From the NCBI GenBank assembly GCA_963662965.1, contig OY759970.1, positions 310,001 through 374,000 of the forward strand: a stretch of 64,000 nt of DNA, in the 5' to 3' direction. A program made the translations under genes and the position numbers. The stretch is from DTWD01 sp963662965 (GTDB lineage: Bacteria; Acidobacteriota; Vicinamibacteria; Vicinamibacterales; UBA8438). This document shows, piece after piece, positions 1 to 9,461 of the stretch (position 1 is the stretch's first letter; every line of letters begins with the position of its first letter). A model generated the notes under the pieces. That model was not told the DNA's origin and searched no databases. It worked only from the letters and a program-made list of their open reading frames with translations.

Positions 1-20
1 CGACGGGAGGCCCCGGCCCC

Positions 21-419
21 ATGACCACGTCACGCCCGCCCGACCCTGACCCGGAGGTGCCGGCGACGGTCCAGCGCCGGCGCTTCTCCGCAGAATATCG
101 GCTCCGCATCCTCACGCAAGCCGACGCGTGCAAGAAGCCCGGCGAGGTGGGGGCCCTGTTGCGTCGCGAGGGGCTGTACTCGTCGCTGTTGACGAACTGG
201 CGGCGGCAGCGGGAGGCGGGGGCGCTGCGCGAGATGCGCGGGCGCCGGCGGGGGCCGACACCCCGCCCCGTTGACCCGCGCGTGAAGCAGCTCGAGGTGG
301 AGAACCGCCGGCTCCAGCGGAAGCTGCAGCGGGCGGAGACGATCATGACGCTCCAAAAAAAAGTTGCCGAGATCCTGGGGATCCCCCTGACACCCAGCGA
401 CGACGACGAGACCGACTGA
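21..419 (+). CDS. IS3-type transposase OrfA (HTH protein)
   Basis: OrfA of an IS3-type element; such proteins bind the terminal repeats and supply the N-terminus of the fused transposase. The 132 residues show a basic N-terminus, an HTH region (about residues 20-65, 'FSAEYRLRILTQAD'), then a leucine-rich coiled coil ('VENRRLQRKLQRAE') typical of OrfA. Its stop overlaps the start of OrfB in TGATG at 417-421, so coupling may be by reinitiation rather than the usual -1 slip. The left terminus lies close to or beyond the window edge. Confidence 0.88.
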   Translation: MTTSRPPDPDPEVPATVQRRRFSAEYRLRILTQADACKKPGEVGALLRREGLYSSLLTNWRRQREAGALREMRGRRRGPTPRPVDPRVKQLEVENRRLQRKLQRAETIMTLQKKVAEILGIPLTPSDDDETD

Positions 420-1537
420 TGCGCGCCATCGAGGCCGTCACGACGCCGGGCGAGACGGCGGCGCTGTGTCACAGCGTCGGCGTGTCCCGGGCGGCGCTCT
501 ATCGCCGGCGGCGCCCCGCGCCCCGCGCCACACCACCGCGGCCCCGTGCGCCGTCGCCGCGCGCGCTGGGTGCCACCGAACGCCAGGCGGTGCTCAACGT
601 GTTGCACAGCGAGCGGTTCATCGACCAGTCGCCCGCCGAAGTCCATGCCACGTTGCTCGAGGAGCAGCGGTACCTCTGTGCCCCGCGCACAATGTATCGG
701 GTGCTCGCGGCGGCCACGGAAGTGCGCGAGCGGCGCGCCCAGGCCCGGCATCCGGCGTATACCGCACCCGAGCTCGTGGCAACGCGCCCGAATCAGGTCT
801 GGTCGTGGGACATCACCAAACTCAAGGGCTCGATCCCGTACCGCTACTACTCGCTGTACGTCATCCTCGACCTCTTCAGCCGCTACGCGGTGGGCTGGAT
901 GGTCGCGCGCCACGAAAATGCGCACCTGGCGGAGCGCCTGATTGCGGCGACCTGCCTGAAGCAGGGCATCGCCCCGCACCAACTCACCATTCATGCGGAC
1001 CGTGGCGCGCCTATGCGGAGCAAGCTCGTCGCGCTGCTCTTCTCGGATCTGGGCATCGACGCCAGTCATTCGCGGCCCCGCGTGAGCAACGACAATCCGT
1101 TCTCCGAAGCGCAGTTCCGGACCGTGAAGTACCGGCCGGAGTTTCCTGGCCGGTTCGGCTCGCTCCAACACGCCCGCGCCGTCAGCCGCGATCTGTTCGC
1201 GTGGTACAACGACGCGCACCATCACAGCGGCCTCAGCTACCTGACACCAACCGCCGTGCACTACGGCCGCGCCGCGACGGTCCTCGCGGTCCGGCACCGC
1301 ACGCGCCTGGCGGCATACGCCGCCCATCCCGAGCGGTTCGTGCAGGGGCCACCACGTCCAGAAACACCGCCCACGGCCGTGTGGATCAATCGGCCGCCGC
1401 AACCGACCCGCGAGGATGCCCCAGGAGCGACGCCCGTCACCCCGGACGACCCACAGTATGGGGTGATCCGCCGGTCACAACCCATCCGTGACGATCGCCC
1501 GATCACGCTCGTCACCAGCGTGGGGTCGCTACAGTAA
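419..1537 (+). CDS. IS3-type transposase OrfB (integrase core)
   Basis: DDE transposase of 372 aa that would cut and join the element ends. An HTH-like start ('VGVSRAALYRRRR') is followed by the integrase core: Asp in 'VWSWDITKLKG', Asp in 'TIHADRGAP' and Glu in 'NPFSEAQFRTVKY'. All three catalytic acids are present, so it may be active. It overlaps OrfA. A stretch of this gene (about 471-610) reappears in reverse complement inside the Gabija-like ATPase gene at 52929-53067. Confidence 0.92.
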   Translation: MRAIEAVTTPGETAALCHSVGVSRAALYRRRRPAPRATPPRPRAPSPRALGATERQAVLNVLHSERFIDQSPAEVHATLLEEQRYLCAPRTMYRVLAAATEVRERRAQARHPAYTAPELVATRPNQVWSWDITKLKGSIPYRYYSLYVILDLFSRYAVGWMVARHENAHLAERLIAATCLKQGIAPHQLTIHADRGAPMRSKLVALLFSDLGIDASHSRPRVSNDNPFSEAQFRTVKYRPEFPGRFGSLQHARAVSRDLFAWYNDAHHHSGLSYLTPTAVHYGRAATVLAVRHRTRLAAYAAHPERFVQGPPRPETPPTAVWINRPPQPTREDAPGATPVTPDDPQYGVIRRSQPIRDDRPITLVTSVGSLQ

Positions 1538-1559
1538 ATGCGGAATCAGGTTGTCTCAA

Positions 1560-1680
1560 AGGCATTGACACGGCCCGCAAGTCCGTATTCTTTCCGAAAC
1601 TCCGACTCGTCAAGCACGGTTTTGCGTATCAGCGGGGGCAACAGCTCTAGTACCGCAAGTGCTATTGCGGACCTGCCGTA
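1560..1680 (+). pseudogene. possible zinc-ribbon transposase scrap
   Basis: Between the IS3 element and the PIN-like gene, one plus-strand frame reads like the zinc-ribbon start of an IS1-type transposase ('HGFAYQRGQQL', stop, 'YRKCYCG'). It is too short and broken to assign firmly. No other gene is seen in this 150 bp. Confidence 0.25.
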
Positions 1681-1691
1681 AGAGCTATTGC

Positions 1692-3413
1692 TCATGTTGC
1701 TTGCCTTGTGCTCAGATCCATTTGGGACAATTTCACGACCTCACGTCTTGTCCACTCGACAATCACGGCATAGAGATCGGGATACTGCTCCTTAAGAGGA
1801 GCTAAGATCCGATCCTCCAGCCAACTCCAGTAAGCGTCCTTGACTTCGTCCGGGGCACCTGGAGGCAGCATGAACAGGCTCGAGACCTGCGGGCCTCGTC
1901 CGGTGCTGGCAATGGTGTCGCGATTCTCTGGGCCAAAGCAGTGGGCCCAGCCACGAAGGTCGATTTGGTCGACGAGCCAATCGGAGCGAGCCCGGACAAT
2001 GGAAAGGTCAGCACCCCCTTTCCATAAACCTTGCAGGACGCGAATGAACACGCTGAGGGTCGTATCTAACCACGGAGCCTCTTTCGGAAGTTGAAGCCAG
2101 TCTTCCATTCGAACCTGAAGTGTGCTTTCCCGAATGGCTTTCAACTCAGCTGTCTCAACTACCCGAGAGTCCTTAACCGAAGACGCATTTAGATGTCGTC
2201 GTAGTTCGTAATCGCTCATCGGTACAAACAAGTATCCAGATCGGCGGAGAAGATGTCTGCATTCCAAGCGGTCGCCGGCCGACATAATGTCAGCGGCGGC
2301 TAGCGCGTCCAGGAGGTCCAATGTTGAGAAGATAGTGCCTTGCATGTCGCCATCGTCGATAGTGGCATGCTGATTCAGGAACCTGTCATCAGAAATAATT
2401 GCGTCGCAATCGCGGGCTAGGCCTATCGCATCAACAGCCGACTGTTGGAGTAGCGAATGGTCTCCTGCTCCAAGAACGTCACGTCGCCTTCCCACGTTGA
2501 CATTTCCAGATTCGATTCGCAAACTGAGAGCAGACCGGATGTGTTCCATCGCTCTTGTCACGCTGTCGGCAATGCCTTCACAAGCTATCAGTGAATTTGC
2601 CTCTGAAACTGCCCTAGGCGACGCAATCGGTTTAAGACCTGCAGGTCTTAGCCTTCCAAGGATCCCAATATGGAGACAATAGGTAATTGCCAAGCGATCC
2701 AGATACAGCACCGCGCCATCGGAGATGTCGGGTTGATTCGGCCAAGGATTCTCGTGTAACTGCAAATAGTCACGTGCCCTCTCTTCTTCGTCCGCAGTCA
2801 TCTGACCTTTGTCCCTCAGCTTGCTCACAATAGATAGGCAGCTACTCATCACACTAGCCTGGGCAGTCAAATCGGCTTCCTGCTCCATGAGCGACGAAAG
2901 CCGATAAACTGGAGACGAGCGAACAACGACGCGCTGCGTAGAGATATTGTCATCCCCTCTGACCTTCTCTGCTTCGGCGATCAGCTCGGCTAGTTCATCA
3001 CCAATCTGAAAGGCCAAGTCACCATCGGGGACTGTACTCGGGACACACTTCTCCAGAAAATCTCCCGCCAGTAAATCGCGTAGCTGGTGCGCATCACGGA
3101 TCCGGCTCGGCTGATGAAACGTAGCTTTGTGTTGCTCCTCGAACAGCCACGCGAGAGTAGAATGCGGTACATAGACTGCCATGAAGGCGTCCAATGTCTT
3201 GTCCAGGACATTCAGGTAACTTAATGTGAGTAGCGCAGTGGCATCCACGCCGACCGTCGTCTGAGCAATATCCAGCGATGCCGGCAGACGCGCGCCGCTA
3301 TACGCGGGAACAGCGCTTCGTCGCCTCGGATCACGCTGCGACGAGTTTGCAAAGGCTGGAAAGAGCGTCAACTCGGTCAATGACTTGTTAAGGGATTCGG
3401 CCGCAAGAGACAT
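1692..3413 (-). CDS. PIN-like nuclease-domain protein of a two-gene operon
   Basis: Large soluble protein of about 573 aa, no signal peptide. Two segments resemble the two halves of a PIN RNase: 'TVGVDATALLTL' near residue 55 (first acidic strand of PIN) and, after a long helical insertion, 'CDAIISDDRFLN' near residues 340-360 (later acidic cluster). If this is a PIN fold, the role would be metal-dependent RNA cleavage. The frame is open to 3479, but ATG 3413 is preferred: GGTGAG lies 7 nt upstream and the start is 8 nt past the stop of the preceding gene. Co-transcribed with a membrane repeat protein. The C-terminal 200 residues are unrecognised. PIN assignment is by motif only. Confidence 0.6.
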   Translation of the reverse strand: MSLAAESLNKSLTELTLFPAFANSSQRDPRRRSAVPAYSGARLPASLDIAQTTVGVDATALLTLSYLNVLDKTLDAFMAVYVPHSTLAWLFEEQHKATFHQPSRIRDAHQLRDLLAGDFLEKCVPSTVPDGDLAFQIGDELAELIAEAEKVRGDDNISTQRVVVRSSPVYRLSSLMEQEADLTAQASVMSSCLSIVSKLRDKGQMTADEEERARDYLQLHENPWPNQPDISDGAVLYLDRLAITYCLHIGILGRLRPAGLKPIASPRAVSEANSLIACEGIADSVTRAMEHIRSALSLRIESGNVNVGRRRDVLGAGDHSLLQQSAVDAIGLARDCDAIISDDRFLNQHATIDDGDMQGTIFSTLDLLDALAAADIMSAGDRLECRHLLRRSGYLFVPMSDYELRRHLNASSVKDSRVVETAELKAIRESTLQVRMEDWLQLPKEAPWLDTTLSVFIRVLQGLWKGGADLSIVRARSDWLVDQIDLRGWAHCFGPENRDTIASTGRGPQVSSLFMLPPGAPDEVKDAYWSWLEDRILAPLKEQYPDLYAVIVEWTRREVVKLSQMDLSTRQAT

Positions 3414-3420
3414 CGGAATC

Positions 3421-5763
3421 TCACCACGGCTCAGGAGCCGCCACTCGACGTTCCCAGGCAGGCTTCGTGTTGAGGACATCCTTCAAGCTCACCGCCTGGA
3501 GTGGGCCGTCATGTCCGGAGAGTTCAGCGGCTTTGTGAAGCCACTGTCCAACCTCCGGTTCGTCCTCGCAACCGGCTCTCGCAGCCAAGAAATAAGCGCC
3601 GGCTAAGACATTAGCGTCGTCACAACCTGTCACCACCGCCGCCGATATCAAGTCTCTAGCATGAGGCGACTTCAAATGCAGAGCGAGTTGAGCGGCGACG
3701 ATCAATTCCTCTGCGTTTCTCTTGTCTCTCTCTGAGTACTCGGTGGCGACAAATCCAGACAGAGTGTCCCAGTCGCCTAGCGCGATTCCTAAATTCACCT
3801 TTAGAGCACGATAGTTCTGATGGTCCCGATCGTCACTCAGCTTGGCGAGTTGCGTACGAGCCTCCACAAGCGCGCCTTCATAGTAAAGCGCCCAGGAATA
3901 GGACATCTGCAAGGTATTGGACTGCGACAACAGGTCAGGACGTGCTCTGAGAAACTCTACAAGGTGTTCACTTCTGTTGGCGTTGCTTAAGGCATTCGTG
4001 AAACGCTCAGCGTCGCGTACTGTCCGTGTTCTTTCAAATAGAAGTCCTCCGTACTTGCACAGATCATCCCAGTCATGCTTCTGTTCGAGTGCGTCGACCA
4101 ATGCTACCAGATCAGTCAACGAGTCACTTTTCTTGAACTGTGCCTTTCGAGCTTCAACCGGATCCGCACCCTCTGCCTCTGAGATGAGCCGTCGCAGGCG
4201 GTCTTCCTCGGCTCCGGACAGTCCTTCCTCCAAGAGCAACTGAAGGCAATCATCAGCCTTTTGGGGCAACCCAGCTCGAGACAGTAGCTCGATCTGTAGA
4301 AATCGCATCGATTTCTGATCAAGATATTTGGACAGTGTGTCGTAGTGCTTAGCAACGTAGTTTGCAACAGCTTCGGGAGTCTCTTGCGTGAAGGCGAGAG
4401 CAAGACGGGCGTACGCAGTATCTTCTGTGATTCCGTCGTGGAGGACAATCTGTCGCTCGATCTCCTTCTCAATGGCCACTCGGTCCAACTTGATTCCGAA
4501 CGAAAGTCCGAGAGGAACAAGGCGAAGCGCTGACTTGGTGTCATGAAGCGTCTTCTCTAGCTTTTGTTTCCCGTTGTCTGATGTCTTGGAGTCTCTTAGC
4601 TCAAGCCACAGAGCGTACTCATCCTCTGACGTTGCGGTGTCAGGGCAGTTAAGCTCACGTGCAACTCTTGAAGCGTCAGCAAAGTGACGTTGCGCTGCCC
4701 TGCGGGCATCCATCGCGGCCTCGTCCGAGGCGAGCGGGAAGCCGGCTGCTTCAAATGGCACATGATTGAGCGCAGAAGAACGAATCTCAATTGGAACTGT
4801 GCCAAGGAGACACGTCACCGCTACCATATGATGGAGAACTGGGGTTGTGGAGAAATCCTGCGCCCTTAACCCATCAACGGTTTCCTGTGCGGCTTCCCAG
4901 CGGCCCAACAGAAGCTGTTGCGTCAGAAGGAAATGCTTACCATCAGGATCCAACGAAGCAACGCTTGTTCCTCCCTTTTCCAGCCAGTCAAGAGCACCTG
5001 CCGCGCCTTCATAACGTGCTACGATCGTGAGAGCTGCTGACCGCGAGGACGGTGAGTCAATACCTGCCAGAATGCTCAGTGCAGCGCTCTTGTCACCTTT
5101 CGTTGAAATGATGAAAGCATCAGCTATATCGACCTCAGACGTAGAATCCAAAGTCTTTGCGAGCGTCAGATACTCCTCTGACTTGTTCAATTCATCGGTA
5201 AGAGACAATATACGTGCACACCAAGACAGTGTCCTGCTCTTAACTTCATCGGTTCCCCAAGAGAGGTCCCCTTCAATAAGTCGTCTACCAAGCGACAATG
5301 ATGAGCGGATTCTGTCGAATTCAGTGAACCATCGTGACTTCCGAAGTAGAGTGACTTCATTTTCGATTTGCTGATCAACTAGCGCCGTTGGGAAGTGAGA
5401 GTGAGGGAACACGCCCAGCTGGACACTTCCCAAGTCAGCGGAGATGTGCTTTTGCGTTTTAGATTCATGACTCGGCTTCAACTCCCTTAGCACATCACGT
5501 TCTTCGAATATGCGTTGGTGTTCATCCCGGATCTGACCAGCGATATCTAAGGTGCTGAGATCACCCCCTATGACCACGGCTCCCGGCGAATTTGTGACAA
5601 CGGTTGTCTTCGGTGAATTGTCGACAAGGGTAGCTCCCGGCGCGCTTGTAACAGAGGTGTGAGCATGTATCGTGTCTTTCTTCGACGGCCGAAACCACGA
5701 ATAGATACCAATTGCTGTCCCAATAATCGTTGCGATGGCGGCGCAAGTAATCAGTAAATCCAT
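3421..5763 (-). CDS. membrane-anchored TPR-like repeat protein
   Basis: A 780 aa protein. Residues 3-24 form one hydrophobic N-terminal helix followed by 'RPSKKD', suggesting a membrane anchor with the rest cytoplasmic. Residues 36-70 hold a short beta-type repeat ('NSPKTTVVTNSPGAVVIGGD'). The remainder is alanine/leucine-rich paired helices resembling degenerate TPR units ('SWALYYEGALVEARTQLAKL', 'NLGIALGDWDTL'). No enzymatic motif is visible; it looks like a scaffold or sensor. First gene of the operon with the PIN-like gene 8 nt downstream. Lower GC and different codon use from the neighbouring IS genes suggest separate origin. Family not recognised beyond TPR-like. Confidence 0.65.
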   Translation of the reverse strand: MDLLITCAAIATIIGTAIGIYSWFRPSKKDTIHAHTSVTSAPGATLVDNSPKTTVVTNSPGAVVIGGDLSTLDIAGQIRDEHQRIFEERDVLRELKPSHESKTQKHISADLGSVQLGVFPHSHFPTALVDQQIENEVTLLRKSRWFTEFDRIRSSLSLGRRLIEGDLSWGTDEVKSRTLSWCARILSLTDELNKSEEYLTLAKTLDSTSEVDIADAFIISTKGDKSAALSILAGIDSPSSRSAALTIVARYEGAAGALDWLEKGGTSVASLDPDGKHFLLTQQLLLGRWEAAQETVDGLRAQDFSTTPVLHHMVAVTCLLGTVPIEIRSSALNHVPFEAAGFPLASDEAAMDARRAAQRHFADASRVARELNCPDTATSEDEYALWLELRDSKTSDNGKQKLEKTLHDTKSALRLVPLGLSFGIKLDRVAIEKEIERQIVLHDGITEDTAYARLALAFTQETPEAVANYVAKHYDTLSKYLDQKSMRFLQIELLSRAGLPQKADDCLQLLLEEGLSGAEEDRLRRLISEAEGADPVEARKAQFKKSDSLTDLVALVDALEQKHDWDDLCKYGGLLFERTRTVRDAERFTNALSNANRSEHLVEFLRARPDLLSQSNTLQMSYSWALYYEGALVEARTQLAKLSDDRDHQNYRALKVNLGIALGDWDTLSGFVATEYSERDKRNAEELIVAAQLALHLKSPHARDLISAAVVTGCDDANVLAGAYFLAARAGCEDEPEVGQWLHKAAELSGHDGPLQAVSLKDVLNTKPAWERRVAAPEPW

Positions 5764-5794
5764 TTCGTCATTACCAGTCGTGCCAACGAAGGGT

Positions 5795-6081
5795 TCAGGG
5801 CGCGATCAAGTTCCCCAGGTTCACAGTTGCCATGGTGCCGGACGCGGCAGCAGCTTCGGCCAGGTCCCATTCCGCGACGAGCTTCTTCAGCCGCTCGTTC
5901 TCCTGCTCAAGCAGCCGCAGCCGCCAGGCGTTCACCGCCGCCAACGCCCCGAGGCAGATGCGCCAGGCATAGACCCTTGGCTCGCTCACCGCACGCTTCT
6001 TGGCCACTTCCGCGACGAGACGGGATCCGGCTCGCGCAGGATCCTGACCAGCTGTTCATCAGTGAACCGACTCTTCCGCAT
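5795..6081 (-). pseudogene. IS3 OrfA remnant, frameshifted
   Basis: From ATG 6081 (GAGGAA upstream) the frame reads 'MRKSRFTDEQLVRILRE', the classic start of an IS3 OrfA. A frameshift near 6030 moves the rest into another frame ('VAKKRAVSEPRVYAW' and the leucine zipper 'LLEQENERLKKLVAE'). No OrfB follows. A dead fragment directly upstream of the PIN/repeat operon. Confidence 0.8.
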
Positions 6082-6474
6082 GGGTTCCTCACAACGATGC
6101 TGTGGCCATTGTCTCAGGTTTCAGCTGGTCCGAAATACGCCGGGCAGGTCAGCATCCCCTCATCGTATCTCTCGTACGGAATCAGATGTCCGCGAGCGTT
6201 GAAGACCGTGTGTGGACGGCTTGATATCGTGGATCGCAGAGATGACCACGCGCTGATCAGCGCTGCGGCGAACCATCGTCACGACCGCCGTTGTCATCCA
6301 ACGACGATTGCGTGACGGCCAGTGACGCGCACGCATGGCGGGCGGACAGAGGCACAATAGAGCCGAACCGCCGTGCACGGCGTTCCTGTACTTTCTCTGG
6401 CGTGCGGGCCAGCTCGGCGACCGGCGCTGGGCCGCGCGCTACCTTGGACGATGCTGGCATAGCGGAAGGACACG
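6082..6474. other. no gene recognised
   Basis: About 390 bp between an IS3 remnant and a group II intron fragment. No frame has both a convincing start and protein-like composition; probably scrambled IS debris. Confidence 0.5.
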
Positions 6475-6907
6475 GTCGGGTAGACCAGGGTCGTTGCTGA
6501 CCCTGGCCCCCCACAGATCCGGACGTGCGGGTTCTGCCGCATCCGGCTCCTCGACAGACAGCTTCGCTACGCGCCGTCGCGTACCCGCGGGTCCAGGAAG
6601 CCAGGCGATGGCCACCGCCATCCCTAAGGCGTGTCTGGCCAGTTCGGCTATCCGTTGTCGTGACGTGGAGACGGGACCCAACCTCGGTGTGTTGGCCGTC
6701 TTTCCCTCCAACGGTGCCACCTGCCGGTGCCCCCTTCCCTCCACGGGGTCTCGTGGGCTCAATGCCCCCGCTTCGGCGGTACTATGAGACACGCCGACGC
6801 CTCGCCGCCCATCCCCCCGCGCTTCGTTGCCTTCGCCCGGCGGTACCATCCGAGCACCTGCGGTTCGCTCCGTCGGACGCCAGGTGCGACGTCCACGGCC
6901 TCGGGCT
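6475..6907 (-). mobile_element. group II intron, 3' segment (copy A)
   Basis: Reverse strand carries a typical domain V hairpin at 6515-6549 (starts GAGCCGGATGCGG, ends CCGGATCT) followed by a domain VI hairpin ending in CTACCCGAC at 6475. Upstream sequence back to 6907 matches the fuller copy at 34597-35419. The 5' part is missing: an IS6 element starts exactly at 6908. No reverse transcriptase frame is present. Confidence 0.75.
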
Positions 6908-7713
6908 GGTATTGTCAGGTTGAGGCGACGAGTGGCAGAGTAGGCCGATGAGGAGCAAGTCGGCCAGCTATCACGGATATCGATTCCCGCCCGACATCAT
7001 CAGCCACGCGGTCTGGCTCTACTATCGGTTCTGCCTCAGCTTCCGCGATGCTGAAGATCTCCTCGCGCAGCGAGGCGTGACGGTCACCTACGAGACGATT
7101 CGGCAGTGGTGCCAGCGGTTCGGTCCGGTCTACGCGCGGCAGCTGCGGCGCCGGCGCGGTCGGATGGGAGACACCTGGTATCTCGACGAGGTGTTCGTCA
7201 CGATCCAGGGTCGCCAGCAGTATCTGTGGCGCGCGGTCGACGAGGACGGTGACGTCCTGGACATCCTCGTGCAATCGCACCGGAATCGGCGAGCAGCCGT
7301 CCGATTCTTTCGGACGCTACTGAAAACCCAGGGCCGTATCCCTCGACGACTGATCACCGACCAACTGCGCTCCTATGCCGCCGCGTGCCGCACCGTGATG
7401 CCGTCCGTGGTCCACGTCACTGATCAGTACGCGAACAATCGAGCCGAGGTCTCCCACCAACCGACGCGTCAGCGGGAGCGCCAGATGCGGCGTTTCAAGT
7501 CGGCCGCTCAGCTCCAACGGTTCGCGTCGGTTCACGGTATCGTGCAGAATCTCTTCCGCGTCAGTCGACACCTCCTGCGGTCCGCTCACCACCGCCTGCT
7601 CCGCACCCGCGCGTTTGTGGAATGGGATGCGGTGACATGCGCCTGCTGAGAACGATCGGAGGCATCGATTTCACGGGGCAAGAGCGCGCTGCCCACAACA
7701 AGTTGACAATGCC
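6908..7713 (+). mobile_element. IS6-family element, subtype 1 (intact)
   Basis: An 806 bp element with imperfect terminal inverted repeats GGTATTGTCAGGTTGAGG (left) and, reversed, GGCATTGTCAACTTGTTG (right). Flanking octamers (ctcgggct and gtcaatgg) differ, so the usual 8 bp target duplication is absent; its borders were probably reshuffled by recombination. Confidence 0.85.
6948..7649 (+). CDS. IS6-family transposase
   Basis: A 233 aa IS26-like DDE transposase. The N-terminus 'YHGYRFPPDIISHAVWLYY' is the standard IS6 helix region. Catalytic acids: Asp in 'WYLDEVFV', Asp in 'LITDQLRSY', Glu in 'NNRAEVSHQPTR'. Full family length with no interruption, so probably active. Further copies lie at 49679 and 55564, with a fragment at 40158. 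Confidence 0.95.
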   Translation: MRSKSASYHGYRFPPDIISHAVWLYYRFCLSFRDAEDLLAQRGVTVTYETIRQWCQRFGPVYARQLRRRRGRMGDTWYLDEVFVTIQGRQQYLWRAVDEDGDVLDILVQSHRNRRAAVRFFRTLLKTQGRIPRRLITDQLRSYAAACRTVMPSVVHVTDQYANNRAEVSHQPTRQRERQMRRFKSAAQLQRFASVHGIVQNLFRVSRHLLRSAHHRLLRTRAFVEWDAVTCAC

Positions 7714-7779
7714 GTCAATGGCTGTAGTTGTGGCACGGGTGACGCATCGGGTCACGACGACTGGCAGCCTGGAGCACCG

Positions 7780-9255
7780 GTGACCGTGCCTCGTCTTCGA
7801 CTCCACCTCGCGTTCCTGCTGCTCGCGACCAGCGTGGTCATCGTCCAATGCTCAGGGACGACGCCCCGTCAGTGGATCGCCGGAGACTCGCACGTCCACA
7901 GTCATTGGAGCCCCGGATACGACCGGACCTCGAATCCGCCGGTACCGCTCAAAGGCGGGGGAGCGATCTACTCGACGCCGCAAAACGCCATGATGGCCCG
8001 TCGATATGGGTTGGCCTGGATGGTCACGACGGACCACGGTGGCCCGAACCACTCCAAGTTCAATATGACACGGGCCTACCCCGAGCTGCAGGAGTCGCGT
8101 CTGGCCGTGCCGGAGGTGCTCCAGTTCTACGGGATGGAGCTGAACATGCCGGGGATGGACCATCACACGTTGGTCGTTCCCCATACCGACGACGAATGGT
8201 CGGTGGTGTTCGACATCGAGAGTCGTTTTGATGCCAACGAGGCCTGGCCGGCCGACCCTGCACGCAATACGCGGGCGGCTCGGGTACAGGCACTCGAGCA
8301 CATGAACACGCTGCCGAGTCTGCCGCTGGTCTTCGCCAATCACCCGTCGCGGTCGGCAACCGGCGTCGGTCAGTATGGCCGCGACGAGCCTTGGGAGCTC
8401 CGGGAAAACAACGATCTGGCGCCGGACGTCTATCGTGGCATGGAAGGCGCGCCAGGACATCAGGCCGGCACCCTCGCGCCCGACGGCACACCACGCCGCG
8501 ACGCCGGCGGAGGGCTGGTCGGCGCTCGCGGCGGTTACGTGACCTCCGGAGCCCACACGCTCGGCGGCTTCGACCAGATGACGGCCATCGTGGGGGGGCT
8601 TTGGGACTCACTGCTCGGCGAGGGGCGGCGCTTCTGGGTCGTCGCGACCTCTGACTCTCACGCGCACTACACGGAATTATCTCGGCGTGGCTCGGACTTC
8701 TGGCCGGGCGAGTTTCACAAGACCTACGTCCATGCCAGACGTGAGTACGGTGATGTGCTCGACGGGTTGCGGAACGGTCGGATCTTTGCCGTGGCGGGCG
8801 ATCTGGTGACCCAGCTCGACGTTGTCGCCGCGGTATCGGGGCGTCGCGCCGAGATGGGGGGCACGCTCGAGGTCGGTCCGGGCGAGGACGTGACCGTCGA
8901 CATCCGGTTCCGTGATCCCGACGCGCCGAACGCGAACGGGGACAACCCGCGCGTGACTCGCGTTGACTTGATCCTCGGAGCAGTGCGAGGCGATGTCGAG
9001 GATCCGAGCGAAGACCGGAACGAGACCACGAGGGTGATCGCGCGTTTCACCGACGAGACGTGGACCAAGGACGGCGACACCTACAGCGTGTCGATACCGC
9101 TCCCGGCATTCAATGGCCGTGTCTATATCCGGGTGCGCGGAACCAATACCGACGACGAAGAGCCCCAAATGGACAAGCTGGGGGAGGACCCCTGGGCTGA
9201 CTTGTGGTTCTACTCGAACCCGATCTTCATCGAATTTCTGGACGCTGGGGTATGA
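7780..9255 (+). CDS. secreted PHP-fold metal-dependent hydrolase-like protein
   Basis: A 491 aa exported protein. GTG start with GGAG 5 nt upstream. The N-terminus is hydrophobic and ends in 'VVIVQC', a plausible lipobox, so it is likely a periplasmic lipoprotein. PHP-type metal motifs occur in order: 'GDSHVHSHWS' (about residue 35), 'TTDHGG' (about 87), 'FANHPSRS' (about 187) and 'SDSHAH' (about 292). The family is usually annotated as metal-dependent phosphoesterase; the substrate here is unknown. Stands alone downstream of IS6; the next gene begins 87 bp later and is cut by an IS. Confidence 0.8.
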   Translation: MTVPRLRLHLAFLLLATSVVIVQCSGTTPRQWIAGDSHVHSHWSPGYDRTSNPPVPLKGGGAIYSTPQNAMMARRYGLAWMVTTDHGGPNHSKFNMTRAYPELQESRLAVPEVLQFYGMELNMPGMDHHTLVVPHTDDEWSVVFDIESRFDANEAWPADPARNTRAARVQALEHMNTLPSLPLVFANHPSRSATGVGQYGRDEPWELRENNDLAPDVYRGMEGAPGHQAGTLAPDGTPRRDAGGGLVGARGGYVTSGAHTLGGFDQMTAIVGGLWDSLLGEGRRFWVVATSDSHAHYTELSRRGSDFWPGEFHKTYVHARREYGDVLDGLRNGRIFAVAGDLVTQLDVVAAVSGRRAEMGGTLEVGPGEDVTVDIRFRDPDAPNANGDNPRVTRVDLILGAVRGDVEDPSEDRNETTRVIARFTDETWTKDGDTYSVSIPLPAFNGRVYIRVRGTNTDDEEPQMDKLGEDPWADLWFYSNPIFIEFLDAGV

Positions 9256-9341
9256 CGACAGGGTCCCGGCACCCGCGGGGCCCAGGTCTTGGCGATCGGG
9301 TCCCTGGGCGCGGAGCACATGTGAGGAAGGGACGTGAATCG

Positions 9342-9461
9342 ATGCGGTGGATCATCTGCGTGCTGTGCGTGAGCGGGGTCGTTCTGACGACCAACGGACC
9401 AGTGAGCGTGTCGGGTCAGACCGGCCGGGCCGCCGCGGGAACGTTCGAGTATGTCCTGCTG
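9342..9461 (+). pseudogene. N-terminus of an exported protein cut by IS6
   Basis: ATG 9342 follows AGGAAGG and begins a signal peptide ('MRWIICVLCVSGVVL') with a likely cleavage site near 'SVSGQ'. About 40 codons later the frame runs into the IS6 inverted repeat at 9462. The rest of the gene is not in the window, so its function cannot be stated. It probably followed the PHP gene in an operon. Confidence 0.6.

Noticed and set aside
466..1491. A 341-codon plus-strand frame
   Set aside because: Shadow of IS3 OrfB in another frame; Arg/Pro-rich with no motif.
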